Shown one piece after another: positions 1-12,869 of a DNA stretch of 64,000 nt (within the stretch, counting starts at the first letter, position 1; each line of letters opens with the position of its first letter). The translations under genes were made by a program, and so were the position numbers. The stretch comes from Tenrec ecaudatus (lineage: Eukaryota; Chordata; Mammalia; Afrosoricida; Tenrecidae), in assembly GCF_050624435.1 (NCBI RefSeq), contig NC_134530.1, forward strand, positions 143,694,721-143,758,720. The letters are read 5' to 3'. The notes beneath the pieces are model-generated. The model saw only the letters and a list, made by a program, of their open reading frames with translations. It had not been told where the DNA came from and did no database searches.

Positions 1-3000
1 CAGCCAGGTGGTGAAGCCTCAAGCTTTCCAGAAGCACTGTGGTGAGGGGGCACCCCGCAGGGGGGGGGAGGTCGGGCAGAGGGAGGTGGGAGCGGAACTC
101 TGAGGACAGGGCCTGGTGTGAGGTCATATGTGGTCCTAGAAGGAGGCAGGTCCTGGGGGTGGGGTGGGGGGGGTCCTCACCTGAGCAAACTCATAGCAGC
201 TAGGAGACTTCAGGAAAGGGCTCTGAGGTCTAGCCTGTTGAGTCTTTGAGGTGTTCTCGGAATGAGGAAGAGGCAGGTTTGCAAGCTCCAGGTGGAGACA
301 CAGATTCTCCCACTTGGGTGACTGGGTAGGGGTAGGAGGCTGCAGGAAGGGAGGAGGGCCGTTGATCCCACTCACCTCTGTTACTCTCTCCCCCTCCCAC
401 TGACAGAAAGAAGACACGGGCCCCTCAGCAAGCTTTACACCCGGGTCCCACCACCCCCACCAGCCCCCGCCAGCTCCCAGAAATGCCATGTAGTGAATGG
501 GCAGGGACCAGCTTGTAGGGCCTCAGGTTCCACCAGAACCTCCTCCAGGGAGAAGGGCCAGGGGTCCCGGAGCCGTGGCCACCAGCCTCCGGAGCAGACC
601 CAGAAGGACAATCTCTGGTAAGGAGAGACCGGCCCTGATCCTAGCCCAGGGAGGGGTTTGCATGGACCCTAGGCCGAGAGACAGCCAGCCTGATCTGCAG
701 TCTGTGCTCCAGAGGCCGAGGGGGAGTGCTCTCTGTGTTCTGCAGCCCTGCTAGAGTCCACCCACGTTCCTGGGCCGGGAAGGAGCTAGCTCTGGCCCAA
801 GTCCAGGCCCCAGGGCCAGCCGCCCCACCCGCCATCTCCCATCCTCTCTCCCCGAGCAGCCTTTTCATGCCTGTGGTGAATCTGGAGAAGATGTCCAGCC
901 TCCCGAAGCCTGATGGACAAGGAATCAGGGTGGCCCCGCCCTCAGCTTTCCTCAGCCAGCCCTGCTGCCCCACCAAGGACTCCCCAGGGAAACTCCCCAC
1001 AGCACCACCTCCTAAAGACCCCCCGGGCAGGGAGAACAGCGGAGCATCCCCCAGCGAGGGCCCCAGTCACCGGGGCGAAGGCAGCCCCCCTGAGAAGGAG
1101 CCTGCTGGGGCCAGACTGACCCCCAAAACCCATCGGAAGATGGCTCGTGAGTAGTCATGGTCTCGGGACCAGGGAGATAGAATGGGGTCTCCTGGACTGC
1201 ACTGTTCTTGAATCAGGTGGGGAGGTCAGGAAGCCCCTGATGATTTAAGTGGGCCCCCTGTCACCCTTAAATGTGGACATGCACTTGACCTGCTTGCTCT
1301 CTGGGAAGCTTTCCTCAACCCAGTCTTCTGGTCACGGCTAAGGGCACCTGTGCCCAGCAGGTGTAGTGATGTCCACAGGCTGCTCACCTGCCAGGACTCT
1401 GGGCACCTGGCCCCTCTCACAGCTGGATTCCTTGGCATCCCAGATGTCTGCAGCTGCTTCTCTTTCTTGACACGCATGGCCCTACTCTGGGCTTGGAGAA
1501 TTCCTAAAGGTGTGCCAGGAGCAGATGCCCAGAAGAGTTTCTGAGGAAGGCCGCAGGCCCAGAGGGCAGGGGCCCTTCTGCTGTAGCTCCCGTCCCTCTC
1601 AGGCCCATGACAGGAAGTGAGCAGCTCTTCCTTCGAGCCTACTGGATATGACCTTGGAGTTGATGGAAACCGCTTCTCCACAGGGAAGGAGTGTGACCTC
1701 AACAGGCAGTGTGGCGTAGTGAATCCAGAAACCAAAAAGATCTGCACCCGCTTGTTGACCTGCAAGGTAAGCCTCAGCCCCGGGCGGGAGGACAAGGACA
1801 GAGTGCTGGTGCCAGTGGGGGCAGCAAGCAAGGCTGGCTTTGCCGCCCCTCCTCCCAAGGAGGGTTCAGTGCCCATGGGATTGTAAATGAAGGTGCAGAC
1901 ATCTCCCCACCCCACCCTACGCCCACTCACCCAGGCCAGGGTGTACTGCTGCCCCTCAGCCTGGCCAGCTCAGCCCTGCTGCCCCTCACCATGCTGTCTT
2001 CTAGATCCACTCTGTGCATCAGCGCCGGGAGGTCCAGGGTCGGGCCAAAGACTTTGACGTACTGGTGGCAGAGCTGAAGGCCAACTCACGCAAAGGGGAG
2101 TCTCCCAAGGAGAAGAGCCCAGGGCGCAAGGAGCCTGTTCCCGAGCGCACCCACCAGGATCCCCCTGCCCCTGCCCAGGTCATGTCTGCGGCAGCTGCTC
2201 CCAGCAGCACCTTCCCCGTTCGGGCCCAGCAGACCTACCTACACTGTGCACTGCCCAGGTATGTCTGAGCTCCAGCCCACCTCACTGGGGCACATTGATT
2301 GGCTTCTTGAAGAAAGGCAGGGGTGTCCTGAGCATGAGGGGAGACACGGAGTACCTGGTAGTTGGGCAAGAGTACCGGATCCCCCAGTTCCTAACCAAGC
2401 ACGCCATAGTTCTCCAGACCCAACCAAGGGGGCCAACACCTGGGATCCAAACATTTTCCTAGTAGCTGCTTTCAATGGGCCCGCAGGAGAAAGACCAAGC
2501 TTTCTACTCCCAGAAACAGTTACAGGCTGAGAAACCCGCAGGGGCATCCCTACTCTGCCTTCTAGGGTCACTGTGAATCAGAGTGACCTCAATGGCAGTG
2601 AGTTCTCTGGGCCAGATGCTTGCATTTGGGTAGCTGGGAGTGCCTGGGCCCCAGGTGTCCACTCCCTGGCTCTTTATGTGCAGAGGCTGCCCCACTAGAG
2701 GAGACAGTACTTCCTGTACCCTGGGGGCAGCTCCCAGACTGGCACTCAGGAGTGTGTGGTGTGGTGGTGGGGTAGAGGGAGGGAGGGAGGCCAGCCAGCC
2801 CAGGCGGCCAGAGCTGGCCCAGAAGGTTGTCTGGAGGAGGCCAGTCTGGGCAGGCAGGGCCCGGGAGTGAAGGGTTTGGGGAGAGAAGCCCTTGGGAGCC
2901 CTGGGCTCTGATTTTTTCTATCTCTTGCTCTCAGCTCTGCTGATCCCTCTCGCTTCTCGTGGACTGCCCTACAGGCCACCTGCCTTAGGTTCTTGGAACA

Positions 3001-5871
3001 ATGTGGGTTCAGGGGCACTAACACCCACCCGGATCCCATCTCCAGTCACACCCCTTTTGGCCCTTCCAGGTCCCGGGCCTCCTCTGAGAGTGAGCTGGAT
3101 GATGAAGGCCCCTGTGGGGGCGATGGGGACCCAGGTCTGTTCCCCTTCCCCCTGCCCCGGGGTGGGGCCCACGCCTCCAGCGAGGAGAGTGAGGAGGAGG
3201 GGATATCCGACAGCCTCCACCTCCTCCCTGACTGCCATTATGCAACCCGGCCCCCTCGGCCACAGGCGGTAAGGACCTGGGGGGGTCCGGCCCTCCTGGC
3301 CCACAGGATTCGGGAGGAAATCAGATCCAGGAGGAGGTGCCCCCCGACCCCACCTCGTGTGCCAGGTCCACTAACCATGTGCTGCCTCCTGTCCTCAGTT
3401 CTGCACCTTTGGGAGCCGGCTCGTGAGCCCAGGATGCTACGTGTTTAGCCGCCGGCTGGACCGGTTCTGCTCCGCACTCAGCTCCATGCTGGAACGGCAC
3501 CTCAGCTCACACATGTGGAAGTACGTCCCCATGCCCAGAGCCCTGAGCCAGTGCTCGTGCCCAGAGGGGCTTTGGCTTGTGCCAGGGGTGTGGGCTAGAG
3601 AGGAGCCAGGGAGACGCAGCCACCGTGAGGTGTACAACCGGGTCCTCAGTGGATCTGTCACTGTGTATCTCCTGCAGGCGGCTTTGTCGGTGCGAAGCCC
3701 AGGCAGCACCGAGGTTGCAGCGCTCTGCTGCTAGCCAGAAGGCAGGCGGGGTGAATCGCCCGGCTCCTGTTTCTTGCTGAATTTACAGCTGAGGAAGCCG
3801 GTGGAGTCCTTCCACTCCTTCCTACAGCCCGGAGGGGTGGGGGTGAGGGTGAGGGCGGGGGCGGGGGGCTTGAGTTTGTGGACTGACTCAGGAACAGTGG
3901 CTTTGGGTTTAGTTCCTTGTCTTCCTCCTAACCCTCAGTTCCAGCGTCTCCCAGCAGATGGCAGCAACGCTGGGGCTCAGGCTATTTCTAAGTGGGCCAT
4001 GGACTGGTGTGTGGTGGGGGCAGCACCTCCTACTGGCTCGGCAGGCACAGAGGGGTTTCTTCTTTTTTTTTTTTCCCCCTGCAGGAAGATCCCGCCTGCG
4101 GCTGAGCCTCCAGCCCACCTTGTCAGCTCCCCTCTGTCTGCCCCCCTGAGCCCATCCTCCATGGGCAGCTGCCCCCGCCTTCCAGGGCCACCCTCCAGAC
4201 CTGCCTGCCCGTCCTCTATACCCCCCACCAAGGACAGCCTTGTCCCCAGCTACCCTGCAGGCTCTCCCAGTGTGGGAGCCGCCTGCAGTCAAGCGGAGTG
4301 CATGGGTGGAAGCCAGGCCATCACCTCACCACTGCCTGCCAACACGCCCTCCCCCTCCTTCAGCAAACTCCCACCTTCCAAGGCCAGCAAGTCATCCAAA
4401 GGCAAGGACGGGCCCGAGGCAGAGGCCTCCTCTCGGAAGCGGAAGTTATCCCCTGGCCCCACCACTTTCAAACGGACCTGCATCCTGGAGCCCGCTGGAA
4501 AGGGCAAACCATCCGGTTGCCGGGGCCTCCCTGCCAAGACTAAAACAGCCCTGGGCATGGGGCTCAATGGGACGGTGGGGCCCAGGGTGAAGCGGGCAGG
4601 GCCCCTGGACTGTCAGGGTGTCCCTCACCAGCCTCCCACACCGGTCAAGGCTTCTCAGCTGGAGAACCGGGGAGTGGCTGGACACCCAGCCAAGGGCCTG
4701 CCGACCAATTGCCTCTCCGAGGAGGAGGTCGCCAAAAAGCGGAGAAACCTGGCCACTTACTGCCGGCCTGTGAAGGCCAAGCACTGTCAAGCTGGCGCCC
4801 CTGCCAACGCAGCCTGCTCTGTGCGCCGGAAGAAGCCGGGCCCAGCCCTGGCCTTTGAGGAGAAGTGCTCCACGCTGAAGGTACCAGCCCAGCTTCCTGA
4901 AGAGCCTGGGCAAGGAAGGGTCAGACTGGGCCGGGATGGGGTGCACCATGAGTAACAACACCGAGAAAGTGTGAAGGACTCGTTTATTCAGGGAAGGGAA
5001 CACGGGGGAAGTTTCTGGGCCAACTTCTTTAGAGAGGTGGGCCAGCTCTTGGCACAGGGACTCCCAACTTTCGCCTAATGGGCCTTCTCCTATCCCTAGC
5101 CTTCTCCTTTGGGCAGAGGTGACGCTGCCCTGTCCCACTCTGAATTTGAACAGAGAGCCATGCACGTCGTCCGGAGCTGGCCATGGTCCTCCCTCTAGGA
5201 ACTGGAGCTACCACTATTGTCCGAAGGAAGGGCAGCTGAGTTAGTTCCCTGAGTGCTGATGGGAAGGGTTGGGGACAATGGGGTGGGGGGTAGGGGTTGT
5301 GCTCCAGTCTCTGAGCCATGGCCTAGCCTGTCGAGCAGAGCGGGTAGAGGAGCAAGGGCAAGGGGGGGAGACACACCTACCTTGGCGCCCTCTTATGCGT
5401 GCATGCTGCTGTCCACGCATGCCCACTTGTAGCTTTTCACCTGCCAGACAAGTTTTCCAGGGCTTTTGGTCAAGCAGGCTTATGTGCCCTTCTTATAGGG
5501 TCTCTGGAGTAGCATACCAAGGGCTGCCCATAGGCTTCAGGTTGAAGGGCTTAGTGCAGTGGGGAAAGGGCACGACTTCCTAGCTCGGGCTTGGGCTCAG
5601 GCCTGGTGTATACCAGCTCCCTGGTACCCAGATGAGCAGTAAATCCGACAGTAGGCCCAGAGCTCAAGTGCATGTCCCCATGTGCAGGTGTATATCCTCA
5701 GACCTCCCCCCCCTCCAGGCTGCTTCTTCACCCTTGCCCAGCCCTGCCAGGCCAGCAGGAGGAAATCAGCCGTAGTCCGGATGGTCCGGGGTTCGCTGGG
5801 TCGAAGAAGTGGCCGGCCTCAGCTGACCCTGCCTCTTGCCTCTTGTCTCCCTGCAGTCAAAAGCCCATTAA
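1..5871 (+). CDS. ATXN7L2: ATXN7L2 (ataxin-7-like 2), 3' two thirds, nine coding exons; 5' end outside window
   Basis: The protein is an ataxin-7 paralogue; ATXN7-family proteins anchor the deubiquitinase module of the SAGA coactivator in the nucleus. Coding exons are 1-41 (partial), 407-617, 860-1146, 1684-1766, 2005-2258, 3070-3268, 3399-3520, 4085-4880 and 5857-5871 (stop TAA 5869-5871). Every junction has AG/GT and all phases join without a frameshift, giving 668 residues; human has about 720, so the first 50-90 are upstream. Exon 1 and the next exon encode the second half of an N-terminal zinc finger (QAFQKHC then ERRHG). The SCA7 domain spans the 1684 and 2005 exons, with Cys-rich ECDLNRQCG, KKICTRLLTCK and the His of IHSVHQRR as zinc ligands. 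Next come an acidic Ser-rich stretch (SESELDDEG, SSEESEEEG), the FGSRLVSPGCYVFSRRLDRF block, and a long Pro/Ser/Lys-rich tail with nuclear-localisation-like KRK and RRKK clusters. It ends LKSKAH. Identification is by remembered human sequence, which aligns throughout. Confidence 0.96.
2496..2606 (+). mobile_element. AfroSINE fragment (3' half) in an ATXN7L2 intron
   Basis: CTTTCTACTCCCAGAAACAG, AACCCGCAGGGGCA and CTCAATGGCAGTGAGTT match the body and tail of the afrotherian tRNA-derived SINE; the tRNA-like head is missing. It lies in the intron between the 2005-2258 and 3070-3268 exons. Confidence 0.8.
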
Positions 5872-6005
5872 CGAGAAAGTGCCTGCCCACTGCGATGGAG
5901 CCGCCAGCACCTCCTCCCGTCCAGATCCGGGCCCCAGGCTGCTGCCGCTTTTTATAACTTTATATTATTTTTTTTAAGAAAAAAGTTCTTTAAAATACCT
6001 CAAGA
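5872..6005 (+). other. ATXN7L2: ATXN7L2 3' UTR (end uncertain)
   Basis: GC-rich sequence follows the stop and passes into an AT-rich block at about 5949-5998 (TTTATAACTTTATATT, then T- and A-runs). No AATAAA is visible, so the cleavage site near 6000 is inferred from composition. An ATATAAA-type variant lies at about 6036. Confidence 0.5.
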
Positions 6006-7076
6006 CTGTCTCCCTGTTCTGTTGCTGCTAAGAAAATATAAAAACAGAATCAGAAAAGGAAGGAAAAAAAACACGTAGCAAAATGAGTGTCCTTACTGTT
6101 CCCAAACCCAGGAGGCTGAGATAATCTGCCACCAATTCCAATGCCCACCATGTCGGAAAAAGTCTCATGTGTCCCCCCCCCTCCCCTTCTCTACCCTTCT
6201 GTTGTTGGAAGCAATGTGGGAATGGCTGGGGGTTCTTATCATGGGGTAAGGGGATGGGTTTTCTCTCCAGACAGGGGTTAAGTGTGGCTCAGAGGGAGCA
6301 AGCCTCCCCAGAATCCTCTAGTCCACAGCTTCCCGTCCTTCTGGGGTTGAAGCTGACCACTGCAGCCCCTGACACTGTGGGCCCACTCCAAAAGGAGATC
6401 TGGCAGGGTTGGGAAGGGGCACTTGTTGCTTTACTTTTCATCCTGGGAACTCCAGCTTCCTGGCCCTCCAACACCACTGAGCTTCCCACCCTGTCTGCCT
6501 GCCCGCCTGCCCCGGTTTCTTCAGCCTGTCTGCCCTGCTTACTACCAGTAGCCTCGCTTTCTCAACCACTTCCTGAGTGAGTTGGTAAATGCCCGACCTT
6601 GATTTCTGGGGAACTGCAGCGTTTGCTCTCTCCCAGCGCTGTGGGTTTGCCCTTAAGGATTGGGTACACCATCTACCAGGGAGACTTTATGCTAAAATCA
6701 AACCACCTTAGTGGCTGGGAGGGCAGAAGTAGAATTTTCAGGGCTCCTTTAGGTGTGGAGGAAGCAGGGGGCATGTGGGAGGCTCCCCAGAGCTGAGCAA
6801 GTGGGGTGGAGGTACCAAGATTGCCCAATTATTCCTTTGTCATACCTGGGACACAACCCAGTGCAGGCAGGTGACAAAGGGACTCTGTACCTCACGCCCC
6901 AGCTCACCAGGCCAGGGGCACTCGCTTCTGTCATTATACGCTCATCGTCCTGTTCTCACACACCCAGGAGTCTTGTTCCACAAGACAGTAGAGGGGCTGG
7001 CAGGGGAGACTCCGGAAATGCTGTGCTGGAAAACTCAAAACGTGGTTTCACACGCTCTACGAGGTGCACTAAGGTC
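6006..7076. other. Intergenic spacer between ATXN7L2 and CYB561D1
   Basis: About 1.07 kb of unremarkable, moderately GC-rich sequence. I see no supported ORF and no clear interspersed repeat. Confidence 0.6.
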
Positions 7077-7394
7077 GGGGCGGGGGGCGGGGCGGTGTTA
7101 CGGTAATACATTACCGGAAACGCGACTTCCACGGCCCCTAGGCATAACGATGCGAGTGATTTGGCTACAGAAAGCCCGGCGTTGCCTGGTCCCCTGCCGA
7201 GGGCGGGGCGCCCCTCCGGAGCCGCCCACGGGGCGGCCGCACTTCCCGCCCGGCCCGCAGGGGGCGCTGTGGGCCCCGCCGCCGCCCTGCCCGCGGCGTC
7301 CCCGGGGAGGAGCTGCCGCGCGGCCGCCTCCGCGAACGCAAACCCGGAAGAGGCGCTGCGGCAGCCGGGAGGGTGAGGCCGGTCGGACGCGGCC
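7077..7394 (+). promoter_or_regulatory. CYB561D1: CYB561D1 CpG-island promoter and 5' UTR
   Basis: The segment is very GC- and CpG-rich. It contains overlapping GC boxes (GGGGCGGGGGGCGGGGCGG, 7077-7095). A perfect 16-bp palindrome, CGGTAATACATTACCG, lies at 7101-7116 and runs into an ETS-type ACCGGAAA. A second ETS-type CCCGGAAG lies near 7341-7348, about 50 bp upstream of the ATG. No TATA box is evident, as is usual for housekeeping CpG-island promoters. The start site is not directly visible; a GABPA/ETS-driven start close to 7300-7390 is inferred. Confidence 0.7.
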
Positions 7395-9124
7395 ATGCAA
7401 GCCCTGGAGGTAGGTCTGGTTCCCGCTCCAACGAGGGAGCCGAGACTGACGTGCTGGCTGCGGAGAGGCAGCGGGATCTTGGCGCACCTGGTGGCCTTGG
7501 GCTTCACCGTCTTTCTGACTGTGCTGTCCCGGCCAGGAACCAGTGAGTGTGCGAGGTGGGGCCAATGGAGGGGCGGAGCCTAGATGCGGAGGGGCCGCGC
7601 TGGGGAGCACTGCGAGAGGGGCGAGGGGCACCCCATCCGTGGAGCGAGGACCGTGGAGGGCCCGCGAGGGCGGGGTGGGGGAAGGGGCCGCCGTGGAAGG
7701 GTGGAGCTTGGAGTGTTGGAGGGGGAGGGGGCCAGGCAACCGAAACAAACGGAACTGACAGTTCACTGTAAAGCAGGGCTCCTGCTGGAGGATACGCGAG
7801 AAGGACGGGGCCCAAACCCTTTCAGGACCGGGTGAACCTCCGAGACCTGCCACCTGGGGAACCCAGGCCAGACGACCGACCGTCTGTGGCGGGAGGTCTA
7901 TTGTTTACAGCTCCCCGGGAGGCACTAGGCTGACTAGGCTTGGGGATAGCAGGTTCCCCTTTCCCTGTGGTCAGAGTCCTTGGACAGGAACGGTGGTGCC
8001 AGCCATCAGCCTGTTCTCTTTGATTCTCAGGTCTTTTCTCCTGGCACCCTGTGTTCATGGCCTTGGCGGTGAGTTCGGGCGTCTTTCCCACCACTGGATG
8101 GTTTGTCTGTACCTCGCTTCATCCCTGGGAAATCACCCAGCCAATCCTGGGTGGATGCGGCCTTGTTAAGACCCAGAGATGTAGGGGAAAGAGCTAGGTC
8201 TCTCTTTCCCTGGAATCTATGGGGTTGGGAAAACCCAGAGGGGGTGAGACCACTGGGAAAGCGCCAAGTGGTGTGAAGGGAGTGGGGCCTTGGAAGTTAA
8301 CTGCCTTCTTGGCTGGGAAGATGGGGCAGGAGTATTATCCACGAAAACGCCCCCCCACCACTCCCACCAAAGCTGAGGAAGAAGATTGAGCATTTGCTGT
8401 TCCTACTGGTCAAGAACTGGGAGTCACTGTCCATGGAGGGTGGGGGAGGTGGCATCTGCTTGACCCATGATTGTCCCTAGCCAAGCTGGCTTGTGAAACA
8501 GGAGGTCCTAGTGGATGCTCTGGTTTGGATGTCTGAGAGCACCTCCTTTTTCGCAGCCTTCCACCCCGACCCCACCCCCGGCAGGCCCTGCCACTCACTG
8601 GCCCTCTCCTGTGTTCACAGTTCTGCCTCTGCATGGCGGAGGCCATCCTGCTCATCTCTCCCTTGTACTCCCCGTTCTTCTTCTGCTCCCGAAAGGCTCG
8701 GATCCGTCTCCACTGGGTGGGGCAGACCCTGGCCATCGTCTGTGCAGCCCTGGGCCTGGGCTTCATCATCTCCAGCAGGACCCGCAGTGAACTGCCCCAC
8801 CTGGTGTCCTGGCACAGCTGGGTGGGAACTCTGACCCTGCTGGCCACTGGTGGCCAGGCACTGTGTGGACTCTGCCTCCTCTGCCCCCGGGCAGCCAGGG
8901 TCTCGAGGGTGGCTCGCCTCAAGCTCTACCATCTGACCTGTGGATTGGTGGTCTACCTGATGGCTACAGTCACGGTGCTTTTGGGCATGAACTCAGTGTG
9001 GTTCCAGGCCCAGATCAAAGGTGCAGCCTGGTACCTGTGCCTGGCACTGCCCCTCTACCCAGCCTTGGTGATCATGCACCAGATCTCCAGCTCCTACTTG
9101 CCAAGGAAGAAAATGGAAATGTGA
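7395..9124 (+). CDS. CYB561D1: CYB561D1, cytochrome b561 domain-containing protein 1 (three coding exons, complete)
   Basis: This is a six-helix membrane dihaem protein of the cytochrome b561 family. Relatives pass electrons across membranes, typically from ascorbate to monodehydroascorbate or Fe3+; the exact substrate of D1 is not settled. Exons are 7395-7542, 8031-8068 (only 38 bp) and 8621-9124, all GT-AG and in phase, giving 229 aa, the human length. The start is the first ATG in the CpG island, in a fair Kozak context (GCGGCCATGC). The four family His haem ligands are intact: His55 (FSWHP), His93 (RLHW), His127 (SWHSW) and His166 (LYHLTCG). Hydrophobic helices lie at about 27-47, 55-76, 93-113, 124-150, 163-184 and 198-217. 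The C-terminus is basic (PRKKMEM). The gene converges on AMIGO1. Nothing is broken. Confidence 0.97.
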
Positions 9125-9499
9125 ATGTCTCAGATTGCCGAATGCAGGTGGGTGGGACACCTGCCTTGGACTTTCACGGTTCCTTTGATGACCTTCAGGG
9201 GAGCTACTTCAGAAGTGGTAGGGTTTTTGCACTTCTTGGCTGGGCCAGGTGCTAGAGTTAGCCGGAGTGACTATTGTGGAGGTGCCGACAAAGTGGGCTG
9301 AAGCCGAGACATGTATGGCATGCGAGTGGAAGGTAGTGGGAAGCTTGGGCCTGAAGCCTCCATTCGTGGTGGTGGACACACGTATGGGTGGGGGTGGGGG
9401 TGGTGGGAGTGGAGGCCTTACTTGCATACCTGATGAAGAATTGGGTTGCTCAGTGGCAGTTATGGGTATTTGGGTGGTGTCTAAGAAAGCAGTGAGGTG

Positions 9500-9605
9500 T
9501 CATGGAGAGCCCCAAGACCTCATTCCAGGGCTTAGGCTCTGTTGTGTGATGCTAAGCAAGTCCCATGTCTTCGGATCTCAGGTGTCTCCACTGTGAAATG
9601 AATGG
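9500..9605 (+). repeat. MIR-like remnant
   Basis: The order GTTGTGTGATGCTAAGCAAG, CAGGTGTCTCCACTGTGAAA and then an AT-rich end follows the MIR core (TGTGTGACCTTGGGCAAG ... CTGTAAAATG). Strongly diverged. Confidence 0.6.
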
Positions 9606-10597
9606 TTCTAAACTCATGGATGAGTCCCTTTCCTCTTGAACAGCCCGTGTCTGTCCGCGCATTCGCCCCGCTCTGGACCACGCGGCAGACCCAGCCCGTG
9701 ATTGTTACACATTCTTCCTTCTCCCTGGCCTCCCCTGGAGGGACAGTTCTGCCCTCGGGGACTTTCAGAAATCGACTGATTTGGTCCCTGGACCAAAGCA
9801 CAAGGGGCAGGATGTCATTGCAGAGAGAAGGGGCCCCAATGAGGGTCTCCTGGACTCTCAAGACAGGGACAGCACTGCCGTCCTAGTTTCCAGCACCCCC
9901 CCCCCCCAACACACACACACACTGCTGCACTCTAGGAGGAGAAGAGTTCAGCTACAGCTTCCTTCAAGCCCACCTTGCAGGCTCCATTAGGCTCCGGCTA
10001 CAGGGCCTGGCCATGCTCCTTGCCCTGATGTCCGCTCCCAAGGCAAACTGTCCTGGGCATCTCGGGCCATGTCCATCGTAGTCTCACCAGGCTCTGGCTT
10101 TAGCACATAGTTATAGGAAGCTACTCTGGGTGCTTTAGAACAGAATTCAGACCAAGGAAGTAAGGCAACACTTCTCTGATCCCGGGGAAACAAGAGTCCT
10201 CCTGATTCCCTGGCTCCCCTTGTCATTTAAACTTTCCTCAGTTGTGACTCTAGCCTGTTCTTTGGCCCAGAAAGGGGCCAAGTTTGCAGCCAGCTGGCGA
10301 TGAGGGCTGGGCTTTCTTCCCTGCAGAAACCTTCCTTGTTCCAGACTGGAAGTAGCTCCCCAGACTGCCTCAGACATGAGGGCCGGGTGCCAGACTGGTT
10401 AGCTGTGATGTGGCTGCATTCGCCGGGAAGATGTCACCTTCATAGATCATGGCGGACCGAAGACAGCCGAGCCAGGAAAGCTGCTGTTGAGGCAGGTAGA
10501 GACAGCTCCTGGGAACAGTGCAGTGGAAGCTCCAGAAGGCCTGGAGTCTAGCTGCTGGGGCTTCCTTGCTTTGGGGCAGCAAGAGGTGTACCTACCC

Positions 10598-10803
10598 CTA
10601 AGAAAAATAATCTCACCGCTTTCTGGTTAATGCCGACTCTTAGCAACCCTATAGGGTAGAACGCCCCGCTGGGTTTCGGAGACTCTAACTTTTTATGGGT
10701 ATAGAAACCCTTGTCTTTCTCCTGAGGAGCAGCTGGGGGTTTCGAGCTGCTGACCTCCTGGTTAGCAGCCCAATGCATAACCACTACACCAGTAGGACTC
10801 CCG
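10598..10803 (-). mobile_element. AfroSINE, near full length
   Basis: In reverse orientation the tail (complement of GACTCTTAGCAACCCTATAG) is at the left and the tRNA-like head (complement of TTAGCAGCCCAATGCATAAC) at the right. It lies inside the probable CYB561D1 3' UTR. Confidence 0.85.
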
Positions 10804-12869
10804 GGAGTTCATTGATATCAGTAATTTGGATGTACTAGGCCTGCTGAGGATTCAGGACCTCCTCCTTCTGTGGCTCAGAAGCAAAGCGGTAACTCCACAG
10901 TCCAGGAACGGGGCTGCGCAGGCAGCAGTGCCCCATTTGGACAATACTAGGCTTCTCCTGGGTCAGATAGCATCTCAGGAGCTCTATAGACCTTGAGCAT
11001 CAAAGCAGAGACCCTTGCTGTACAGAGGGTGACTGTGCCCATCCCCAGTGAATGCCTTTTTCTCTCTTCTCCAACTGTCTACTGTGTTCTGAACGTGGAA
11101 GGACTAGTTATGGGGGACCGCATGGAGGAGAGCCTCCCCTAGGGCCACTCTGATCTAGGGATTCCACCCCCTCTGCCCCCATCACATTTCCATCAGGCCC
11201 AGTGCTGGGGTCGGGGGCTCGCCTGTCTACAGCAGGGTAAACAGGCCAGGTAAGGTTCACCAGCTGGTGCTGAGAACCAAGCAGGCAGCACCCTAGAGCC
11301 TGAGGTGTTGCCGCCTCCCAGGTGGTACGGGGGCTGCTGGGCGGGCGGGCGGCAGGCAGGCGTGCTGACAGCCGGCAGTTTGCGTGGGCTGTGCCAGCTG
11401 ATGTCTATTCCCAGCCCTGGGAGGAAGAGGGAAGTCATTTATATTCTGCAGGAAGAAGGGGTCCCTACTGTCACTCTCCTGGAGGGCAGAGGGAAAGGCC
11501 CAGGTCTTTCCCCAGCTTAGCTGTGTCTGATGGCCCAGCAGGGAGCACATCCCCAGGGCAGTTCTGCTTTGTGGTATGCCAGATTGTGGGGCAACTGGCT
11601 AGCTTCCCTTCTTCTCTGTCACCACCTGCCCTCACATCCTGGAGCAGCAGCTGGACAGCTATTAGAATTCAGTGCCTGGGCTCCCCCTCCAGCCCAGTGC
11701 ACAGGGTCTGAGCTGCAGATGTCTGCTGTGTGGGTGTTTCTTCCCCTCCCACCCAGCCCTCCATCGCCTGTACCTCCCCATCTGGGATCTTTGCTGGGAT
11801 CCCCAGCCATGAAGCAGGAGGTCTTGGGGAAGAAGCCAAGGCTGTCCTTTTGCCCTTGCCCTGTGACTCGGGGACACTGCTTGTCCTTGGCCAGTTCTGC
11901 TTCAGCCAGGGTGTTCAGATGGAGGAAAAGAAAAAAATGTGGGTTTGTCATTTGCCCACATTTGCATATCAGGTTCACCAAGTCCTGTTTCAGAGTATGA
12001 GGGCACTCTCAGCCCAGGTGGGGTTATGATAGAATGGGATTACCATTTTCAGGTCAAGTAATCTCTACCAAGCCCCCATCTTTCCTGTAGCTGGTGAGTG
12101 AGTGGCAGGAGCTCTCTGGTAAAGTGTTCTAGCCCCCTCGCCTGGCCTCTGCAAAAACAGGGATGGCAGGCTGCTGTCTCCTGCCAGCCTGGGCAGCCTC
12201 CCCTGGGCAGGCTACCCCTCCCCACTCCCTGACACTGACCAGTACACAGTTCGCACTGTACCCCCCCTTCCCACCCCCATGCATAGCTCCTGTGGGTCTT
12301 GTTTTTGCAACCTCGCCGTGGGAGAGCCAGGCATCCTGCCTGAGCCAGCTGGCTGCGGTGTTGAAGCCTGTGCACAGTTAATAATAATCATTAGCTGAAT
12401 GGCGCTGGGGCCTTTCAGCTTCAGATCCCTAAGCACTTGCAGGCTGAGTCAGCCAGCCCCCTCCTCTCTTCTTCCTGGGCTGCAGTCTAACCCAATGGGG
12501 AGGGGGTGCGGCTTGCCTTCAGCCATGCCCAAGGCTTCACTCCGGTTGTGGGCACTGAGCCCTCTGAGTGAGGAAGATGGCCTTTCCACCTGACAAGTCA
12601 AGCTGTAGGAGCCTGAACAAAGCCTGTGCATTCGCTCGGACCAAGGGCCACTTGACCCTGGCCCTGTGGTCCTCCCGTTTACCTGGTTGGCTTCCATGGA
12701 CACTGCCAGCCTGAGGCCCCAGCCTCAGCACTCTTGGTGCCTTCTGAAAGCTTAGGGAACAGGGACACTTCTGTTGGGTGCCCCCCATGGCCCTCTGTCC
12801 TGGTGGCATCAATCGTCTCACTGGCCTGAGCTAGGCAGCCTGCTGTCTGGGTTACTAAGCTCCTAACGG

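Noticed and set aside
1226-1930. 234-codon minus-strand ORF
   Set aside because: Runs across an ATXN7L2 intron and an exon antisense; no domain, no promoter or splice logic.
4446-5165. 239-codon minus-strand ORF opposite ATXN7L2
   Set aside because: It is the shadow of the 4085-4880 exon and the following intron; no recognisable domain.
7098-7853. 251-codon minus-strand ORF over the CYB561D1 promoter
   Set aside because: GC-rich shadow of a promoter and first exon; Pro/Ala/Arg-rich with no homology I recognise.
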